From Sporosarcina sp. ZBG7A (GTDB taxonomy: Bacteria; Bacillota; Bacilli; Bacillales_A; Planococcaceae): a DNA stretch of 64,000 nt. The number at the start of each line of letters is the position of its first letter. Position 1 is the stretch's first letter. The notes under the pieces are model-generated. The model was not told the DNA's origin, ran no database searches, and was given only the letters and a program-made list of their open reading frames with translations. Both the position numbers and the translations under genes were made by a program. The DNA is taken from positions 112,232 to 176,231 of the forward strand of contig NZ_JWIB01000007.1 of the NCBI RefSeq assembly GCF_000813425.1, in the 5' to 3' direction. This document shows positions 8,038 to 17,935 of this stretch, in pieces.

Positions 8038-9150
8038 TCAAAGTATTTGCATAGAGTACTCAGTTTCTTTCTCAAGCACTTGTGCAGCATTATTCCGTTC
8101 CGCTGCAGAACGGAAGCTGATGACGAGAATTCCATATACATCAGTCCGAGTTTCAACGATACGAATATTAGTCAAACTAATCTCTTTCACAGCCAAAATA
8201 CGTGTGATTTCAGAAATCACTCCCGGATGATCGGGGACATCTATATGAAGGTCGAACTGCATATACAGAGCGCCTTGAGCTTCGTCCTTTGTAACCGAAG
8301 GAAGATTGTCGCGAAACTGTTTCGCTTGATCGAAAAATTGTTGAATCGTACTTGGGTCATTGTCAGTTAGCATTTCTCGTACCGTATGCATTTCAGACAG
8401 CCATCTATCTAACTGACCTACTAACTCTTCTTTGTTCTGAACAGTGATATCCCGCCACATAACCGGATCCGCCGATGCAATCCGTGTAAGATCTCGGAAA
8501 CCACCAGCAGCAAGTCTTCGCACAAAGGGCTGTTGTTGTTCTTGGTAAGAAAGCAGGTTCACGAGAGAGGATGCGATAATATGAGGGAAGTGACTAACTA
8601 CTGCAGTCATCTGATCATGCTCAGATGCACCTAGCACGGCTAATTTCCCTTGTGTCACTGTTAACAGTGTTTTCATGCGTTCGAGATCACCTGAATGACA
8701 ACTTTCTACAGGAGTTAGCACATAATAGGCGTTTTCAAATAGATGCTCGATAGCTGCCGAAATTCCACTTTTATGTGACCCCGCCATCGGATGTCCTCCA
8801 ATAAAGGTAATTCCTTTGTCGATCAAACCACTTGCAGCATTCATGATCGGTTGTTTGGTGCTTCCAGTATCACTTACAATTACAGTTGGTTTCATCTCCC
8901 ACGATACTGCTTCCTGTAATAGTTGCGCAGTTGCCGCAACAGGCACAGCAAATATGAGGAAATCTGCTTCTTTTGCTGCCGCTTTGACTGAAGGTGCGAC
9001 GGAGTCAATTATACCTCTTCGATAAGCTTCATCCGCCGATTTATAGGAACGATCAAATCCCGTAATTACGACATCAGGATTTCGTTTCAACGCTAATGCT
9101 AGGGAACCACCGATCAGCCCTAGTCCAATGATAGATACGTTAGTTGTCAT
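8038..9150 (-). CDS. tyrA: Prephenate dehydrogenase with ACT domain
   Basis: It oxidatively decarboxylates prephenate to 4-hydroxyphenylpyruvate, the precursor of tyrosine. In the 370 residues the dinucleotide-binding fold begins with GLGLIGG at 9-15. 'GGHPMAGSHKSG' in the middle is the prephenate-site signature, with the catalytic His. Residues of about 295-370 form an ACT domain ('VPDHPGVISEITRIL'), which normally gives feedback control by an aromatic amino acid. ATG 9150 has AGAGG upstream, and the gene follows hisC after 4 bases, so it is part of the aro operon. Confidence 0.95.
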   Translation of the reverse strand: MTTNVSIIGLGLIGGSLALALKRNPDVVITGFDRSYKSADEAYRRGIIDSVAPSVKAAAKEADFLIFAVPVAATAQLLQEAVSWEMKPTVIVSDTGSTKQPIMNAASGLIDKGITFIGGHPMAGSHKSGISAAIEHLFENAYYVLTPVESCHSGDLERMKTLLTVTQGKLAVLGASEHDQMTAVVSHFPHIIASSLVNLLSYQEQQQPFVRRLAAGGFRDLTRIASADPVMWRDITVQNKEELVGQLDRWLSEMHTVREMLTDNDPSTIQQFFDQAKQFRDNLPSVTKDEAQGALYMQFDLHIDVPDHPGVISEITRILAVKEISLTNIRIVETRTDVYGILVISFRSAAERNNAAQVLEKETEYSMQIL

Positions 9151-9154
9151 AGGT

Positions 9155-10246
9155 TTAACCTCTGTTTGTCAATAGTGTTTCGAACGCTTTGAAAAAACCA
9201 GTATTTTGCTCTTCAGAACCGATAGTCACACGAATTCGATTAGGCGTTCCAAGTAGATCTCCACTTCGTACGATATAGCCAAGTTGCATTAACTGATTTG
9301 ATGCTTCATTTGCATTTATAGGGACTTCAATTAGGACAAAGTTCGCTTCAGATGGATTAATGGCCAAATCATTCTCCCTTGCAAATTCTTCAAAACGCTT
9401 TCGCTGTTTCGCATTTTCAAGACGACATTCATCAATGAAAGTCTGGTCTTCCAAAGCTTTTTCAGCAACAAGGAGAGATAGAGAACTTGTATTAAATGGA
9501 TTTCTAACTTTGTTGAGCTCAGTAATAACTTCAGAAGAAGCGATTCCATATCCAACACGGAAGGAGGCGAGACCGTATGCTTTCGAGAATGTCCGCAAAA
9601 TCATGAGATTCGGGTATTCAGATAGCCATTGAATCGGATCCTCATAACTCTCCTCAGTTATGTATTCAAAGTATGCTTCATCCAAAACAGTCAAGATCGT
9701 TCTAGGCACTTCATCTAAAAACTTTTTCAAGCTATTAGATGGGATCAAGTCACCTGTAGGATTGTTTGGGCTACAGATCCAGATAACCGATGTTGCCGAA
9801 TCGATTTCTTGTAAGAATTGTTTAAGATCGTGTTGACCACCCACTAACGGAACTTCACGTACTTCCGCTCCTTCAATTCTTGCATTGTGTCCATATTGCG
9901 GAAATGATGGTGTTGGCATTACCGTATTCGACTCACTTGTTAAGAGTGTACGACAAATAATCGTAATAAGATCATCTGATCCATTTCCTAGGATGACATT
10001 AGATTCATCCACTCCTAATTTTTCTGCAAGTTTCGTTTTGAGTGGAGGAGCACCGGTCTCAGGATACATTTCAATCTGAATCTCTGGATTCGCTAAAAGT
10101 TTACGTACCGAAGGAGCACAACCATAAGGATTTTCGTTAGAAGCTAGCTTTACAAGTTCTTCTAAGCCGAATTCCTTTTGTACCTCTTCAATAGATCTAC
10201 CTGGTTTATACGGCTTCATAGTTGCTAGTGCTGGTTTCCAATTCAT
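9155..10246 (-). CDS. hisC: Histidinol-phosphate/aromatic aminotransferase
   Basis: This 363-residue fold-type I PLP enzyme has the Schiff-base lysine K222 in 'RTFSKAYGLASFRVGYG', NNPTG at 161-165 and the C-terminal arginine segment 'IRVTIG'. In Bacillus HisC serves both histidine synthesis (histidinol phosphate to imidazole acetol phosphate) and transamination of the keto acids made by TyrA and PheA. Its place between aroH and tyrA suits that second role. ATG 10246 follows GGAGGAGATCGCAC. In B. subtilis the six trp genes lie between aroH and hisC; here only 25 bases separate them. Confidence 0.93.
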   Translation of the reverse strand: MNWKPALATMKPYKPGRSIEEVQKEFGLEELVKLASNENPYGCAPSVRKLLANPEIQIEMYPETGAPPLKTKLAEKLGVDESNVILGNGSDDLITIICRTLLTSESNTVMPTPSFPQYGHNARIEGAEVREVPLVGGQHDLKQFLQEIDSATSVIWICSPNNPTGDLIPSNSLKKFLDEVPRTILTVLDEAYFEYITEESYEDPIQWLSEYPNLMILRTFSKAYGLASFRVGYGIASSEVITELNKVRNPFNTSSLSLLVAEKALEDQTFIDECRLENAKQRKRFEEFARENDLAINPSEANFVLIEVPINANEASNQLMQLGYIVRSGDLLGTPNRIRVTIGSEEQNTGFFKAFETLLTNRG

Positions 10247-10271
10247 GTGCGATCTCCTCCTGTATGATGAC

Positions 10272-10637
10272 CTATTTCTTAAGATCGGGTCTAAGTTTCA
10301 CTGCATCATTTTGATAGATATGAATGATATCTTGCTGCGCAACCTCTGTGTTGACATGCATGAGTACACGTATACACAGTGGCATCCCCCCAGATACGTC
10401 CATTTCATGCATACACATCACAGGAACATATGTCCAACCTTCTATTGTACGTACCGCTTTTGCAGGAAATGCGGATTGTACGTCGACAGTTGTAGAGATT
10501 AGCACAGAAACGATGTCTTCGGCCTCTAAATTATTTTCATTAGCCATTGTTTGAACTAATAGCTCGGTTGCTTCTAAAACAGCTTGTTGGTCATCCTGAC
10601 TTACGGTTGTCGCACCCCTTACGCCTCTTACTGTCAT
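10272..10637 (-). CDS. aroH: Chorismate mutase, AroH type
   Basis: This 121-residue trimeric chorismate mutase of the AroH fold converts chorismate to prephenate, feeding TyrA. It starts MTVRGVRGATTV, with the active-site Arg of that segment. 'SVLISTTVDVQSAFPAKAVR' and 'MCMHEMDVSGGMPLCIRVLMH' match the conserved core that lines the trimer interface. The length is close to the usual 127. Its ATG overlaps the aroB stop in an ATGA arrangement, so translation is coupled. It is monofunctional; no DAHP synthase domain is attached. Confidence 0.93.
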   Translation of the reverse strand: MTVRGVRGATTVSQDDQQAVLEATELLVQTMANENNLEAEDIVSVLISTTVDVQSAFPAKAVRTIEGWTYVPVMCMHEMDVSGGMPLCIRVLMHVNTEVAQQDIIHIYQNDAVKLRPDLKK

Positions 10638-11740
10638 GTTTGCACTTCCCCCTTTATACGCGAAATCAGTTCATAAAATGAGTGTTCACATTGTTCTTCA
10701 GAAACTTTTTGAGCAAATGGATTTCCAAGACTCTTGAGTAAAACAAAGACCAATTCTCCTGAGGACACTTTTTTATCCTTTTTCATGAAAGGTAACAGTG
10801 CACTGAATTCAACTTCCAAAATTGCCTGTATTGGATATCCACCATGATCAGCAAAGCGAATAAACCTGTGTGTGAATTCCGGTGTGATATCGCCATAGGT
10901 TTCACTTAACAAAAGACTATACGCCATACCGATCATGACACACTCCCCATGACTGACTTTACCAAATCCAAAATATGCTTCTACGGCATGACCTAGAGTA
11001 TGACCGAAGTTCAAAAACTTACGCATATCTTGTTCAAATTCGTCTTGTGAAACAATATCAGCTTTAACTTGAATCCCTTTTATAAGCTCAGATGTTAACA
11101 CGTCCGCAGAAAAGTGCGGGAAGTCAGAATTCAAAAGCAATGACTCCGTCCAGTCAGCATCTGATATCAATGCATGTTTTAGGAGCTCAGCCATGCCAGA
11201 GCGTATTTCCCGTTTTGGTAGGGTCGTAAATAGATCAGGCTGGAATAGAACACCAGCCGGCTGATGAAATGCCCCGACCATATTTTTACCTTCTGGCATG
11301 TTAATAGCAGTTTTACCGCCTACAGCACTATCATGAGCAAGTATCGTTGTCGGGCATTGGAGGAATGGAATCCCCCTCATAAAGGTTGCAGCGACAAATC
11401 CAGTCAAGTCACCACAAGCTCCTCCACCGAATGCAATTAATACAGATTGTCTAGTGAAATTATGCTGCAGCAAAAACGAGTGGCAACTCATGAAACTTAT
11501 TGGGGTTTTACTCTCTTCTCCCGCTGGAAGGATATGCAGCTCATAGTCAATCCCGGCTGCTTTTAATGCTTGTTCAAGTTTATCCAAGTGATATGAGGCA
11601 GCTGTCGCATCTGCAAAAACCCCGACTTTATCTGCATTATGCAGTAACTCTTTGTACTCCGTGGCAAAGAGCTCGTATACCTCTTCGCTAATGTGAACGT
11701 CGTATGAAGTGTTTTTTGTTTTGACGGTGAGTTGTTCCAT
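10634..11740 (-). CDS. aroB: 3-dehydroquinate synthase
   Basis: The enzyme makes 3-dehydroquinate from DAHP, using NAD and a divalent metal. The 368-residue sequence shows the NAD-binding 'GGGACGDLTGFVAATFMRG' and the substrate-site 'HDSAVGGKTAIN', which usually reads DSSVGGKTG. The metal ligands are E in 'GMAELLKHA' and the His residues of 'FGHTLGHAVE' and 'SHGE'. Start ATG 11740 has GGAG at good spacing and follows the aroC stop by three bases. A four-base overlap with aroH follows. Confidence 0.95.
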   Translation of the reverse strand: MEQLTVKTKNTSYDVHISEEVYELFATEYKELLHNADKVGVFADATAASYHLDKLEQALKAAGIDYELHILPAGEESKTPISFMSCHSFLLQHNFTRQSVLIAFGGGACGDLTGFVAATFMRGIPFLQCPTTILAHDSAVGGKTAINMPEGKNMVGAFHQPAGVLFQPDLFTTLPKREIRSGMAELLKHALISDADWTESLLLNSDFPHFSADVLTSELIKGIQVKADIVSQDEFEQDMRKFLNFGHTLGHAVEAYFGFGKVSHGECVMIGMAYSLLLSETYGDITPEFTHRFIRFADHGGYPIQAILEVEFSALLPFMKKDKKVSSGELVFVLLKSLGNPFAQKVSEEQCEHSFYELISRIKGEVQT

Positions 11741-11743
11741 CGC

Positions 11744-12925
11744 TTAAAACTCCTTTGCGTAAAGACGGTATTGCTCTAGGTCAGCTTTCAGTCCATCCAT
11801 TTCAAACGAACGAAATTCTTCGATAATCACTTTAGCTAATTCAGTGGCAATTACGTGTTCCGCAACGACGGATGCAGCAGGTACTGCACATGGATCAGAC
11901 CGCTCGATGGTTGCTGTAAATGGCTCCTTCGTGTCGATATCGACACTTTCTAACGGTTTATACAACGTCGGAATCGGTTTCATGACTCCTCTAATGACAA
12001 TCGGCATTCCCGTCGACATACCACCTTCTAACCCTCCAAGACGATTCGATTTTCTGAAATAGCCTCTCTCTTCGGACCATACGATTTCGTCATGTACTTC
12101 ACTCCCGAAACGCTTTGCCATTTCAAAGCCAATCCCGAATTCTACACCTTTGAACGCATTAATGGACATCATAGCCGCTGCAAGACGACCGTCTAACTTC
12201 CGGTCAAACTGAGCGTAACTTCCCATACCAGGTGGGCATCCTTCAATTACAACTTCCACTACCCCACCCAAAGTGTCTCCACGACCTTTTGCGTCATCGA
12301 TTGCTTCTACCATGGCTTGTGACACTTCGGAATCCGCACAATATACAGGATCGGCTTCCACTTGTGCACGAATCTCTTCCATCGTAAGCTCAGCAGTTGA
12401 AGCGGAATCAGCGACAATACCTCCGATTTCGACAACATGCGCAATCGTATTGATACCGAGTTCTCGTAAAAATTGTTTTGCCACAGCACCTGCAGCTACT
12501 CGCATCGTTGTTTCACGTGCAGATGAGCGCTCTAGTACGTTTCTAAGATCTCGATGCCCGTATTTAATGCCCCCTACTAAGTCTGCATGACCAGGTCTTG
12601 GCCGCGTAATCTGACGTTTAATATCCTCGGGTCTAACGTTCTCTGGAAGAGGTTCAACACCCATAATAGATGTCCAATGCTTCCAATCATCGTTGACGAC
12701 TGTTAATGTCACAGGTGAACCAAGTGTTTTCCCATGGCGGACACCAGATGAAATAACTACCTGATCTTTTTCAATCTGCATTCTGCGACCTCTTCCATGT
12801 CCACCTTGGCGGCGTGAAAGTTCTCTTGTTATCATTTCAGCTGTCAATGGTAATTGCGCCGGTAATCCTTCAATAATCGTGGTCAACTCTGGACCGTGTG
12901 ATTCTCCCGCTGTTAATATCCTCAT
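11744..12925 (-). CDS. aroC: Chorismate synthase
   Basis: It converts EPSP to chorismate using reduced FMN and is the first gene of the operon aroC-aroB-aroH-hisC-tyrA-aroA-ypiA-ypiB-ypiF. The frame opens at 12973, but the conserved N-terminus [15 protein letters not shown] starts at ATG 12925, where a GGGGG ribosome site lies 9 bases upstream. That gives 393 residues. Diagnostic segments include '[16 protein letters not shown]', '[30 protein letters not shown]' split by a conserved His, and '[18 protein letters not shown]'. It is called aroF in B. subtilis. Confidence 0.95.
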   Translation of the reverse strand: MRILTAGESHGPELTTIIEGLPAQLPLTAEMITRELSRRQGGHGRGRRMQIEKDQVVISSGVRHGKTLGSPVTLTVVNDDWKHWTSIMGVEPLPENVRPEDIKRQITRPRPGHADLVGGIKYGHRDLRNVLERSSARETTMRVAAGAVAKQFLRELGINTIAHVVEIGGIVADSASTAELTMEEIRAQVEADPVYCADSEVSQAMVEAIDDAKGRGDTLGGVVEVVIEGCPPGMGSYAQFDRKLDGRLAAAMMSINAFKGVEFGIGFEMAKRFGSEVHDEIVWSEERGYFRKSNRLGGLEGGMSTGMPIVIRGVMKPIPTLYKPLESVDIDTKEPFTATIERSDPCAVPAASVVAEHVIATELAKVIIEEFRSFEMDGLKADLEQYRLYAKEF

Positions 12926-13007
12926 TTCCATATCCCCCTTTTGATACTTGCTGAAATGAACCATTGTTAGCACTTTACCAAACTACAGCAATATTGACTA
13001 CTTGTTT

Positions 13008-13038
13008 AAACAAAAAAACCCGGAAATGTCCGGATTTT
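13008..13038 (-). terminator. Terminator after cheR
   Basis: The minus strand has CCGGA-CAT-TTCCGG followed by a T7 run, just past the cheR stop and upstream of aroC. Confidence 0.7.
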
Positions 13039-13809
13039 TCATATTTTCTTATAAAAGAAGGTATCTTCAGATTCAAGACCATAGCGTTCGGGACTGAATA
13101 TCTGTTCAGTGCTCCCTACAAAAAGAATACCTCCAGGTTTCAACGCTTTTGCGAAGTTCGTGTAAATTTGATCTTTGGCTTCTTCTGTAAAGTAAATCAT
13201 GACATTTCTGCAGACGATTAGGTCAAAGTCATTACCATACGCATCATCGAGCAAATTATGTTGTTTAAATACCACAGTTTTTTTCACTTCGTCAGTAACC
13301 TGGAAAAACTGGCCTTCTTGCTTAAAATACTTTTTCTTGACATTAGGAGGCACTTCTTTCAAAGAACGTTCCGGATAAAGACCTACCTTAGCTTTTTCAA
13401 GCACTCCATTATCCAAGTCAGTCGCTGAAATCGTAATTTCTCTTAACGGAAGGTGATTGGACAGAACCATCGCCATCGAATACGGTTCCTCTCCTGTAGA
13501 ACATGCAGCACTCCAACACTTCAACTTTTTAGTCTTCTGTATAAGTTGTGGGAGGATTTTTGTGTCTAACACTTCCCATCGTTGCGAGTTCCTGTAAAAT
13601 TCAGATACATTTATCGTCATTCGGTCCAGGAATTCATCCATCATGGAACGATCATTGCGGATTAACTCAAAGTACTCGGTGAAATTTTTACATCCTCGTT
13701 TTTCATAAAGCGATGTTAGACGTCTTTTCATTTGCGCTTCTTTATAAAGAGATAGGTCAATTCCTGTTTTTTGTTTTACACTGGCGATAAATTTCGTGTA
13801 ATCGGACAA
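13039..13809 (-). CDS. cheR: Chemotaxis protein methyltransferase CheR
   Basis: CheR methylates glutamates of chemoreceptors with SAM. The SAM-binding motif 'ACSTGEEPYSMAM' lies near residues 101-114, and 'DLIVCRNVMIYF' is the class I methyltransferase motif. The N-terminal helical domain contains 'YKEAQMKRRLTSLYEKRG'. The frame is open to ATG 13827, but TTG 13809 follows GGAGGTAAACAA and gives exactly 256 residues starting MSDYTKFIA, as in the Bacillus protein. The gene stands alone between ndk and aroC, with terminators on both sides. This implies a chemotactic, motile organism. Confidence 0.93.
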   Translation of the reverse strand: MSDYTKFIASVKQKTGIDLSLYKEAQMKRRLTSLYEKRGCKNFTEYFELIRNDRSMMDEFLDRMTINVSEFYRNSQRWEVLDTKILPQLIQKTKKLKCWSAACSTGEEPYSMAMVLSNHLPLREITISATDLDNGVLEKAKVGLYPERSLKEVPPNVKKKYFKQEGQFFQVTDEVKKTVVFKQHNLLDDAYGNDFDLIVCRNVMIYFTEEAKDQIYTNFAKALKPGGILFVGSTEQIFSPERYGLESEDTFFYKKI

Positions 13810-13845
13810 TTGTTTACCTCCATCCATCCAGCAATTATGTATAAC

Positions 13846-13880
13846 AAAAACAGCCGGCGGAACCCGCTAGGCTGTTTTTG
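13846..13880 (-). terminator. Terminator after ndk
   Basis: On the minus strand AAAAACAGCC and GGCTGTTTTTG flank a 14-base loop region, directly downstream of ndk and before cheR. Confidence 0.75.
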
Positions 13881-13887
13881 CTTTGTA

Positions 13888-14334
13888 TTAGTTGATCCAG
13901 CTGTTTACTACTTTTTCGTAAGAAGAAAGTTCTTCTTCTTTAAAGAACAAACCGATTTCACGCTCTGCAGATTCTGGTGAATCTGAACCGTGGATGATGT
14001 TCTTTGCAACAGTAACCGCGAAATCACCGCGGATTGTTCCTGGAGCTGATTCTTTAGGGTTAGTAGCACCCATCATAAGGCGTGCTGTAGAGATAACGTT
14101 TTCGCCTTCCCATACCATTGCGAATACAGGACCAGATGTAATGAAGTCAACAAGTTCGCCGAAGAATGGGCGCTCTTTGTGCTCACCGTAGTGCTGCTCT
14201 GCAAGTTCTTGAGAAATTGTCATCAATTTCCCTCCAACTAGCTGATATCCTTTGCTTTCGAAACGGTTTACGATTTCACCAATTAGACCACGTTGAACGC
14301 CGTCAGGTTTTACCATTAAAAATGTTTTTTCCAT
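13888..14334 (-). CDS. ndk: Nucleoside diphosphate kinase
   Basis: The 148-residue enzyme transfers the gamma-phosphate between nucleoside tri- and diphosphates through a phosphohistidine. The catalytic His is H115 in '[20 protein letters not shown]'. The N-terminus '[18 protein letters not shown]' is the family signature. The ATG has GGAG upstream at somewhat long spacing. The gene sits after hepT, as in Bacillus, but a 99-base gap and a terminator after it suggest its own transcript. Confidence 0.96.
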   Translation of the reverse strand: MEKTFLMVKPDGVQRGLIGEIVNRFESKGYQLVGGKLMTISQELAEQHYGEHKERPFFGELVDFITSGPVFAMVWEGENVISTARLMMGATNPKESAPGTIRGDFAVTVAKNIIHGSDSPESAEREIGLFFKEEELSSYEKVVNSWIN

Positions 14335-14433
14335 AATTCAATTACACTCCTTCATAGTGACAAATCGGGATTACCCCTACTGATCGTACCAAAGGTGAAA
14401 CGATCTTTCAATTTTTTCTTTTTCTGCGAGAAT

Positions 14434-15408
14434 TTAAAATGTTCGTTTAGCAAGAAAATCAGCTACTTGTTCAAACGCTTTTTTCGCATCGCTATCCGGT
14501 AACATCCGTATCTCAGCTGTCGCTTTTTCTAGATATAGGTCACTTACCTCATGAGCTTTTTCAATGGCTCCACTCTCTCTTATATAGCGCAACATTTCTG
14601 TACGTTCCTTTTCTGACAACGTTCCATCAAATGCCTTTGTTAAATAAGGTTGGAACGAAGGTTCGTTTCGGATATACAAAATAGGTAACGTCAGATGTCC
14701 ATTAAGAAGATCAGAACCAGCGGGTTTTCCTAATTGCTTGTCCGAAGATGTTAAGTCTAATATGTCGTCGACAATTTGAAACGCCATTCCAGCATAATAT
14801 CCAAAGTTCCTCAATCGACGCACAACTTCATCATCCGCATTAGAGATTAATGCACCTAGCTCACAGCTAGATGATAGGAGAAGCGCTGTTTTCCGCTTGA
14901 TGCGACGCAAATAATCTCGAAATGATTGGTCCGTTCTTCTTTGGTAGTCAAATTGAATAATCTCACCTTTACAGATTTCGAGCATTGTATCTGCTAGCAA
15001 TTTATGCACGGAAGTCATTTCAATTTCACCAATTGAAGTTAACGCGCGCGAAAAAATGAAGTCGCCAGTGTACATCGCAACTCGATTATCCCACTTTGCT
15101 TTAACGGTTTTGCGCCCTCTTCTCATATTTGAATCATCAATGACATCGTCATGAACGAGAGAAGCCATGTGGACTAGCTCTAAGGAAACCGCTACTTTTG
15201 CGGTTGTTTCCATCGAATAATCCCCGAACTTGGAAGAAAGAAATACGAAAATTGGACGGATCCTCTTCCCTCCAGCTCTCAGCAAATGAATGGATGCTTG
15301 CTGAATAAGCGGAGAATCCGATTGAACGGCATTCTCAAGCTCTTTCTCGATATAAATGAGTTCCTTTCGGAAATCGGTATATAATGCCATCGCCTTCAAC
15401 TTTTCCAA
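14434..15408 (-). CDS. hepT: Heptaprenyl diphosphate synthase component II
   Basis: This is the catalytic subunit of the two-component enzyme that builds the C35 side chain of menaquinone-7. The first Asp-rich motif DDVIDD is at 87-92, the second, DDILD, at 214-218, and the IPP-binding 'GGKRIRP' at 46-52. At 324 residues it is slightly short of the Bacillus protein. TTG 15408 has GAAGGG upstream; ATG at residue 7 is an alternative start. It works with HepS, encoded two genes upstream, with menG between. The product is joined to the naphthoquinone ring by MenA, which is not in this window. Confidence 0.93.
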   Translation of the reverse strand: MEKLKAMALYTDFRKELIYIEKELENAVQSDSPLIQQASIHLLRAGGKRIRPIFVFLSSKFGDYSMETTAKVAVSLELVHMASLVHDDVIDDSNMRRGRKTVKAKWDNRVAMYTGDFIFSRALTSIGEIEMTSVHKLLADTMLEICKGEIIQFDYQRRTDQSFRDYLRRIKRKTALLLSSSCELGALISNADDEVVRRLRNFGYYAGMAFQIVDDILDLTSSDKQLGKPAGSDLLNGHLTLPILYIRNEPSFQPYLTKAFDGTLSEKERTEMLRYIRESGAIEKAHEVSDLYLEKATAEIRMLPDSDAKKAFEQVADFLAKRTF

Positions 15409-15434
15409 AATGATTCCCTTCTCCCGCCTGCTTA

Positions 15435-16130
15435 TTATTTGATCGCGATATGTCCGGCAGCTACCCCGCCACTATATGGACGATAATCGACTTGAGTAAA
15501 TCCAGCAGACTTAAATAGCTGAGCTAATTCCTCACGACCCGGAAACTCGTCAGCAGATTCTTGAAGCCAAGAATACTCTTTATAACTTTTCGCGAACAAC
15601 TTTCCGAATACCGGCATAATGTAATTAAAGTACAATCTGAATAATTGACGATATCCAGGAATTTCTGATTGAGACGTTTCCAAGCACGCAACGATCCCAC
15701 CAGGTTTAACGACTCGGTACATTTCTCTCAACGCGGTTTCATAATTGGGTACATTCCGTAAGCCGAAACCGATTGTCACATAGTCAAATGTATTATCTTC
15801 AAATGGTAGGTCCATCGCATTCCCTTGAATCAGAGTAATGTTAGGATACTTGTCAGTTTTAGGCGCAGCTGAAGAGAGCATTGCTTCGCTAAAATCAAGA
15901 CCTGTCACATCTCCTTCACTCCCAATGGTTTGTGCTAAAGAGATGGTCCAGTCAGCCGTCCCACAACAGACGTCTAAAGCCTTAGATCCTGCTTTTACAT
16001 TCATGCGCTTCATAATGTCAGCACGCCATTTTTTGTGCAAGTTAAAACTAATGACAGAATTCATCTTGTCATAATCAGTTGATATCGATTCGAATACAGA
16101 ATGTACTTTCTGTTCTTTAGATTGACTCAA
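15435..16130 (-). CDS. menG: Demethylmenaquinone methyltransferase
   Basis: The 231-residue SAM-dependent enzyme methylates demethylmenaquinone to menaquinone, the electron carrier that the Qcr complex oxidises. It shows '[16 protein letters not shown]' (SAM motif I, near residue 50), '[15 protein letters not shown]' and the C-terminal '[15 protein letters not shown]', all UbiE/MenG signatures. The start is TTG, with GAGGAGATTCCAC upstream. It lies between hepS and hepT in an operon that completes the quinone tail and ring. Confidence 0.95.
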   Translation of the reverse strand: MSQSKEQKVHSVFESISTDYDKMNSVISFNLHKKWRADIMKRMNVKAGSKALDVCCGTADWTISLAQTIGSEGDVTGLDFSEAMLSSAAPKTDKYPNITLIQGNAMDLPFEDNTFDYVTIGFGLRNVPNYETALREMYRVVKPGGIVACLETSQSEIPGYRQLFRLYFNYIMPVFGKLFAKSYKEYSWLQESADEFPGREELAQLFKSAGFTQVDYRPYSGGVAAGHIAIK

Positions 16131-16152
16131 GTGGAATCTCCTCTTTTCAATG

Positions 16153-16869
16153 TCAGCTAAGCGGTTTCAACGGGTTCACAAGCTCATGAATTACCTGTTG
16201 AAGTACCGGGTGCAACGAACTCATTTGCTCAAGCTCTAGATTGAGCTTTGGTAAGAGTAAATCCATCGCCTGTTGAACAATGGTTTCATCAATTGCAAAT
16301 GCTTGTTGCTCTGTGGGGTTAGCCATCCTATCCAGCCTTACAAACGTAAGTACAGTCTCCGATAGCTCAAGATAGCTTTCAAAACCATACGACTTATAGT
16401 ATGTAGCAGTGCACCCTGACTCGATGACTTTTAGCCTTTCAAGTAAGATCGGACCAGTCGTACGTCTTTCATGGTGCAACGATGTTTTTTGTTCGTTTAT
16501 ATGGGCGATTGTTTGGGATAATTCGCGTATAAATCCGAACTCACCAATTTCAGCTAAAATCCGATAGTGGATGCCACTGAAATGATCACCAGCCAGTACT
16601 GTAAGTTGTTGCTCAGCAGACGTCGCATGAGTACTTTCTATGCGATCGTGAATATCGAGCGCAGCGTGAATTGCTCCAAGAGACAAAGTGATCTTTCTAA
16701 GTTTGTCATCCTTGATTTTTTCGTTCACAATGGGCAGCAAAAGAAAAAACGCTTTAATGGAGTCAACAGGAAAATGACCGATTTCCCGTTTCAAAATGGG
16801 TTCACGGAGTGCATATTGCAAGTCGCTTATATATTTTTCTACAATTGAATTCAATTCGTGTTTATTCAT
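16153..16869 (-). CDS. hepS: Heptaprenyl diphosphate synthase component I
   Basis: This is the non-catalytic but essential partner of HepT that controls chain length. The protein of about 238 residues is mostly helical, with no Asp-rich prenyl motif. '[35 protein letters not shown]' is split here by conserved His/Asp residues typical of the family ('VLAGDHFSG'). ATG 16869 is preferred over GTG 16872, with GGAGAAACG upstream. It follows mtrB, as in Bacillus, where folE-mtrB precede hepS-menG-hepT. Confidence 0.88.
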   Translation of the reverse strand: MNKHELNSIVEKYISDLQYALREPILKREIGHFPVDSIKAFFLLLPIVNEKIKDDKLRKITLSLGAIHAALDIHDRIESTHATSAEQQLTVLAGDHFSGIHYRILAEIGEFGFIRELSQTIAHINEQKTSLHHERRTTGPILLERLKVIESGCTATYYKSYGFESYLELSETVLTFVRLDRMANPTEQQAFAIDETIVQQAMDLLLPKLNLELEQMSSLHPVLQQVIHELVNPLKPLS

Positions 16870-16920
16870 CACCGTTTCTCCATTTCAAGGCATCTAACAA
16901 GTGAACGATGCAGGTTGCTG

Positions 16921-17142
16921 TTATGCTCTCTCTTCACTGGAGACAACCCCGTGCGCAGTTGTAATCTCTGCACTCCCACGGATTTTCATAGCGGATGTGT
17001 GTTCTGTAAACTGGGCAATCATCACTTCTCCACAGTCAAGTTTTTCCGTATGATGAAATTTCGTGTCGTTTCCACGGGTTAACCCGATAACACTGACACC
17101 ATCTTCTTTTGCTTTAATGACGATGTAATCTGGTGCAGTCAT
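16921..17142 (-). CDS. mtrB: trp RNA-binding attenuation protein TRAP
   Basis: This 73-residue subunit of the eleven-membered TRAP ring binds (G/U)AG repeats in RNA when loaded with tryptophan. The family core '[16 protein letters not shown]' and '[14 protein letters not shown]' are intact, and the RNA-contacting lysine of 'EKLD' and K and R of 'MKIRG' are present. A Cys follows in 'KLDCGEV', where Bacillus has Lys. The ATG has GGGGGAGAG upstream. folE lies 73 bases upstream, but no trp biosynthesis gene is in the window. Its RNA targets must be elsewhere. Confidence 0.93.
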   Translation of the reverse strand: MTAPDYIVIKAKEDGVSVIGLTRGNDTKFHHTEKLDCGEVMIAQFTEHTSAMKIRGSAEITTAHGVVSSEERA

Positions 17143-17215
17143 AGTTCTCTCCCCCGTCTTTCATATCTTACCTATCATATCATAGTTAAACCGCGATCCG
17201 CAAAGGACCACAACC

Positions 17216-17779
17216 TTACTTTACAAGCGAAAGAATTTCTGATCGTTTGACATCATCGTGTTCGTAAATTCCTCTAGCCGCTGTTGTAATTGTTTTCGAA
17301 CCTGGTTTTTTTATACCTCGCATCGTCATGCACATATGTTCTGCTTCGATGATGACGTATACACCGTGTGGTTTCAACATCTCCATCATTACTTCTGCAA
17401 CGGTTGTCGTAATTCGTTCTTGCAATTGAGGACGCTTAGCCGTTGTTTCAACAGCTCTTGCTAATTTACTGAGTCCTGCCACAACGCCGTCACGGGGTAT
17501 GTATGCAATATGGGCAACACCAAAAAATGGAACGAGGTGATGTTCACACATCGAGTAAAATGGAATGTCCTTTACAAGGACGACTTCTTCATGTTGTTCA
17601 TGAAAAACGGTTTCAAAGTACATACGAGGATCGTCCGCCATTCCTGCGAACACTTCTGCATACATTTTTGCAACGCGCTTTGGTGTTTCCAACAATCCTT
17701 CACGTTCCGGATCTTCACCGATCGCTTCGAGGATCATCGTGACCGCCTGTTCTATTTTCCCAAAATTCACTTCTTCCAT
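17216..17779 (-). CDS. folE: GTP cyclohydrolase I
   Basis: The 187-residue enzyme opens GTP to dihydroneopterin triphosphate, the first step of tetrahydrofolate synthesis. Zinc ligands are C78 and H81 in '[12 protein letters not shown]' and a later Cys in 'EHMCMTMRG'. 'RPQLQERIT' and 'ARGIY' are family signatures near the C-terminus. The ATG follows GAGGAGGTTCCATCG. In Bacillus it is mtrA, cotranscribed with mtrB, and the same order is kept here. Confidence 0.95.
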   Translation of the reverse strand: MEEVNFGKIEQAVTMILEAIGEDPEREGLLETPKRVAKMYAEVFAGMADDPRMYFETVFHEQHEEVVLVKDIPFYSMCEHHLVPFFGVAHIAYIPRDGVVAGLSKLARAVETTAKRPQLQERITTTVAEVMMEMLKPHGVYVIIEAEHMCMTMRGIKKPGSKTITTAARGIYEHDDVKRSEILSLVK

Positions 17780-17876
17780 CGATGGAACCTCCTCTGATGC
17801 ACATCTAGTCTTTCAAAATAGTAGCATACTCCTCGCATTCAGTACAGTTGATGGCTCGTATTTTCCGCGTAATACG

Positions 17877-17922
17877 GAAAGAAGCCCGCCAGCTTATCCG
17901 TTATGGACGTCTGACGGGCTTC
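17877..17922 (-). terminator. Terminator after hbs
   Basis: GAAGCCCG-T-CAG pairs with CTG-G-CGGGCTTC on the minus strand across a 20-base loop, followed by a short TTTC. It begins 14 bases past the hbs stop. Confidence 0.6.
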
Positions 17923-17935
17923 TATGTAATTGAAC

